DNA of 7,649 nucleotides from Bacillota bacterium (lineage in GTDB: Bacteria > Bacillota > Clostridia > Clostridiales > Caloramatoraceae). The stretch is from assembly GCA_023415335.1 (NCBI GenBank), contig JAEZLD010000023.1, positions 1 to 7,649 of the forward strand. The letters are read 5' to 3'. Positions 7,024-7,649 of this stretch are shown in pieces (within the stretch, counting starts at the first letter, position 1; the number at the start of each line of letters is the position of its first letter). A program made the position numbers and the translations under genes. The notes below the pieces were generated by a model that did no database searches, was not told where the DNA came from, and saw only the letters and a program-made list of their open reading frames with translations.

Positions 7024-7111
7024 ATTTTTTATCATGCTAAACCATATATCCATGGTATAATCGTTTGTCATATAACCATAGAATGATATAACATTAGATT
7101 ATCAAAAAAGG

Positions 7112-7303
7112 TTATTTATTTAAACTACGAGAGGCTATATATGATTTTATTCTTTTAAATAAGAAAACTATAAATACAATCCAAAATGGAACGTGAACAT
7201 ACCATATATGCCTAAATGGACCAGGTGAATTTCGAGCTCCAATAATGAAAAAAATATAAATTACCAATATACAATAGAAACAAAAATTATTTATTCTTTT
7301 CAT
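7112..7303 (-). CDS. Small membrane protein of 63 residues, two predicted transmembrane segments
   Basis: I do not recognise a family. The protein has a short basic N-terminus (MKRIN), a first hydrophobic segment at about 7-23 (FCFYCILVIYIFFIIGA), a loop with NSPGPFRHIW, a second segment at about 37-49 (HVPFWIVFIVFLF) and a basic tail (KRIKSYIASR). By the positive-inside rule both ends should face the cytoplasm. I chose ATG at 7303 because GGGGGG (minus strand, 7310-7315) precedes it by six bases and can pair with the anti-Shine-Dalgarno sequence through one G-U wobble. An in-frame GTG at 7348 would add 15 residues but has no ribosome site and would overlap the end of the upstream gene. It lies 35 bp after that gene on the same strand, so they probably share a transcript. 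Confidence 0.6.
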   Translation of the reverse strand: MKRINNFCFYCILVIYIFFIIGARNSPGPFRHIWYVHVPFWIVFIVFLFKRIKSYIASRSLNK

Positions 7304-7338
7304 ATACAACCCCCCAATAACCAACAGGAAGGTATTTG

Positions 7339-7649
7339 TTACAGCCACGGGAAGGAGAAGCCGTATTTTTCTAATACAGCTTCTAATTCTTCCCTGTTTT
7401 TTATACTTACATATTTGCTTGAGTCTCCAATTCTTGCTGTTGAGCAGCTGTCACATGCTGGACACAAAACAAGGCTTTTCTCTTCGCCGGAAAATGTTAT
7501 GGATATATCAAGAGAAAATCCGCAGGATGGATTGTCTTTATATGAAACTCCTTTGAGATTTTCTTTAATTACTCTAATGTCATTTTCATCAGTTATTATT
7601 ACATCAATTTCTTTATCACCATAATGATATTTTAAGGATATTTCCTTTG
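7339..7649 (-). CDS. Conserved-looking hypothetical protein with PSCGF and CPACDSC motifs, N-terminus off the right edge
   Basis: The minus-strand frame is open from the right edge to TAA at 7339-7341, giving the last 102 residues; the start lies outside the window. It reads through KYHYGDKEIDVIITDENDI, then PSCGFSLDISITF (40-52 of the visible part), LVLCPACDSCSTARIGDSSKYVSI (60-83) and a C-terminal helix EELEAVLEKYGFSFPWL. Cysteines in the visible part are at 42, 62, 65 and 68; CxxCxxC plus the earlier PSC could bind a metal. From memory, similar proteins with PSCGF...SITF, CPACDGC and IGDS..KYISI signatures and a KYG.xFP end are common as unnamed small proteins in Clostridia and other Firmicutes, but I cannot attach a function. 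It is the first visible gene of the minus-strand trio, and may be a lipoprotein or cytosolic; the missing N-terminus would tell. Confidence 0.75.
   Translation of the reverse strand, partial: KEISLKYHYGDKEIDVIITDENDIRVIKENLKGVSYKDNPSCGFSLDISITFSGEEKSLVLCPACDSCSTARIGDSSKYVSIKNREELEAVLEKYGFSFPWL

Noticed and set aside
7304..7348. Longer form of the 63-residue membrane protein from GTG at 7348
   Set aside because: There is no ribosome site before the GTG, and it would overlap the end of the preceding gene; ATG at 7303 has a G-rich site at proper spacing.
7415..7624. Plus-strand open frame of 69 codons at the right end
   Set aside because: It is antisense to the minus-strand partial gene with PSCGF and CPACDSC motifs, which is far more protein-like.

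Overview
The window looks like chromosomal DNA of an anaerobic Firmicute, most likely a member of the Clostridia. The reasons are a single-chain pyruvate:ferredoxin oxidoreductase, AT-leaning DNA, purine-rich Shine-Dalgarno sites, and HAD, ALDH and GNAT proteins of clostridial flavour. I cannot name a genus from sequence alone.

Layout. Positions 1-3413 (minus strand) hold nearly all of nifJ, the pyruvate:ferredoxin oxidoreductase; its C-terminal end lies off the left edge. A 228-bp divergent intergenic region (3414-3641) separates it from two plus-strand genes: a HAD-superfamily phosphatase (3642-4274) and a class-3-type aldehyde dehydrogenase (4379-5740). A 221-bp gap follows, with a hairpin, a possible 25-codon ORF, and a small inverted repeat beside a TATAAT box. 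Next comes a cysteine-rich GNAT acetyltransferase (5962-6540). The right end (6612-7649) is visibly more AT-rich and carries three minus-strand genes of unknown function: a cut-off protein with PSCGF and CPACDSC motifs, a 63-residue protein with two membrane segments, and a 132-residue protein starting at TTG.

How the parts fit. nifJ is core anaerobic metabolism: pyruvate to acetyl-CoA plus reduced ferredoxin. The aldehyde dehydrogenase could work in aldehyde oxidation in fermentation or detoxification, and the HAD protein is probably a small-molecule phosphatase; nothing in the sequence ties either to nifJ beyond proximity. The right-hand trio looks like an accessory segment. Its small unrelated proteins recall the immunity-gene stretches found near polymorphic toxins, but no toxin is visible here, so that remains a guess.

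I found no tRNA, rRNA, CRISPR array, insertion sequence, riboswitch or att site. The most worthwhile unexplained items are the right-hand trio, the operator-like inverted repeat before the GNAT gene, and the short ORFs in front of the aldehyde dehydrogenase and GNAT genes.
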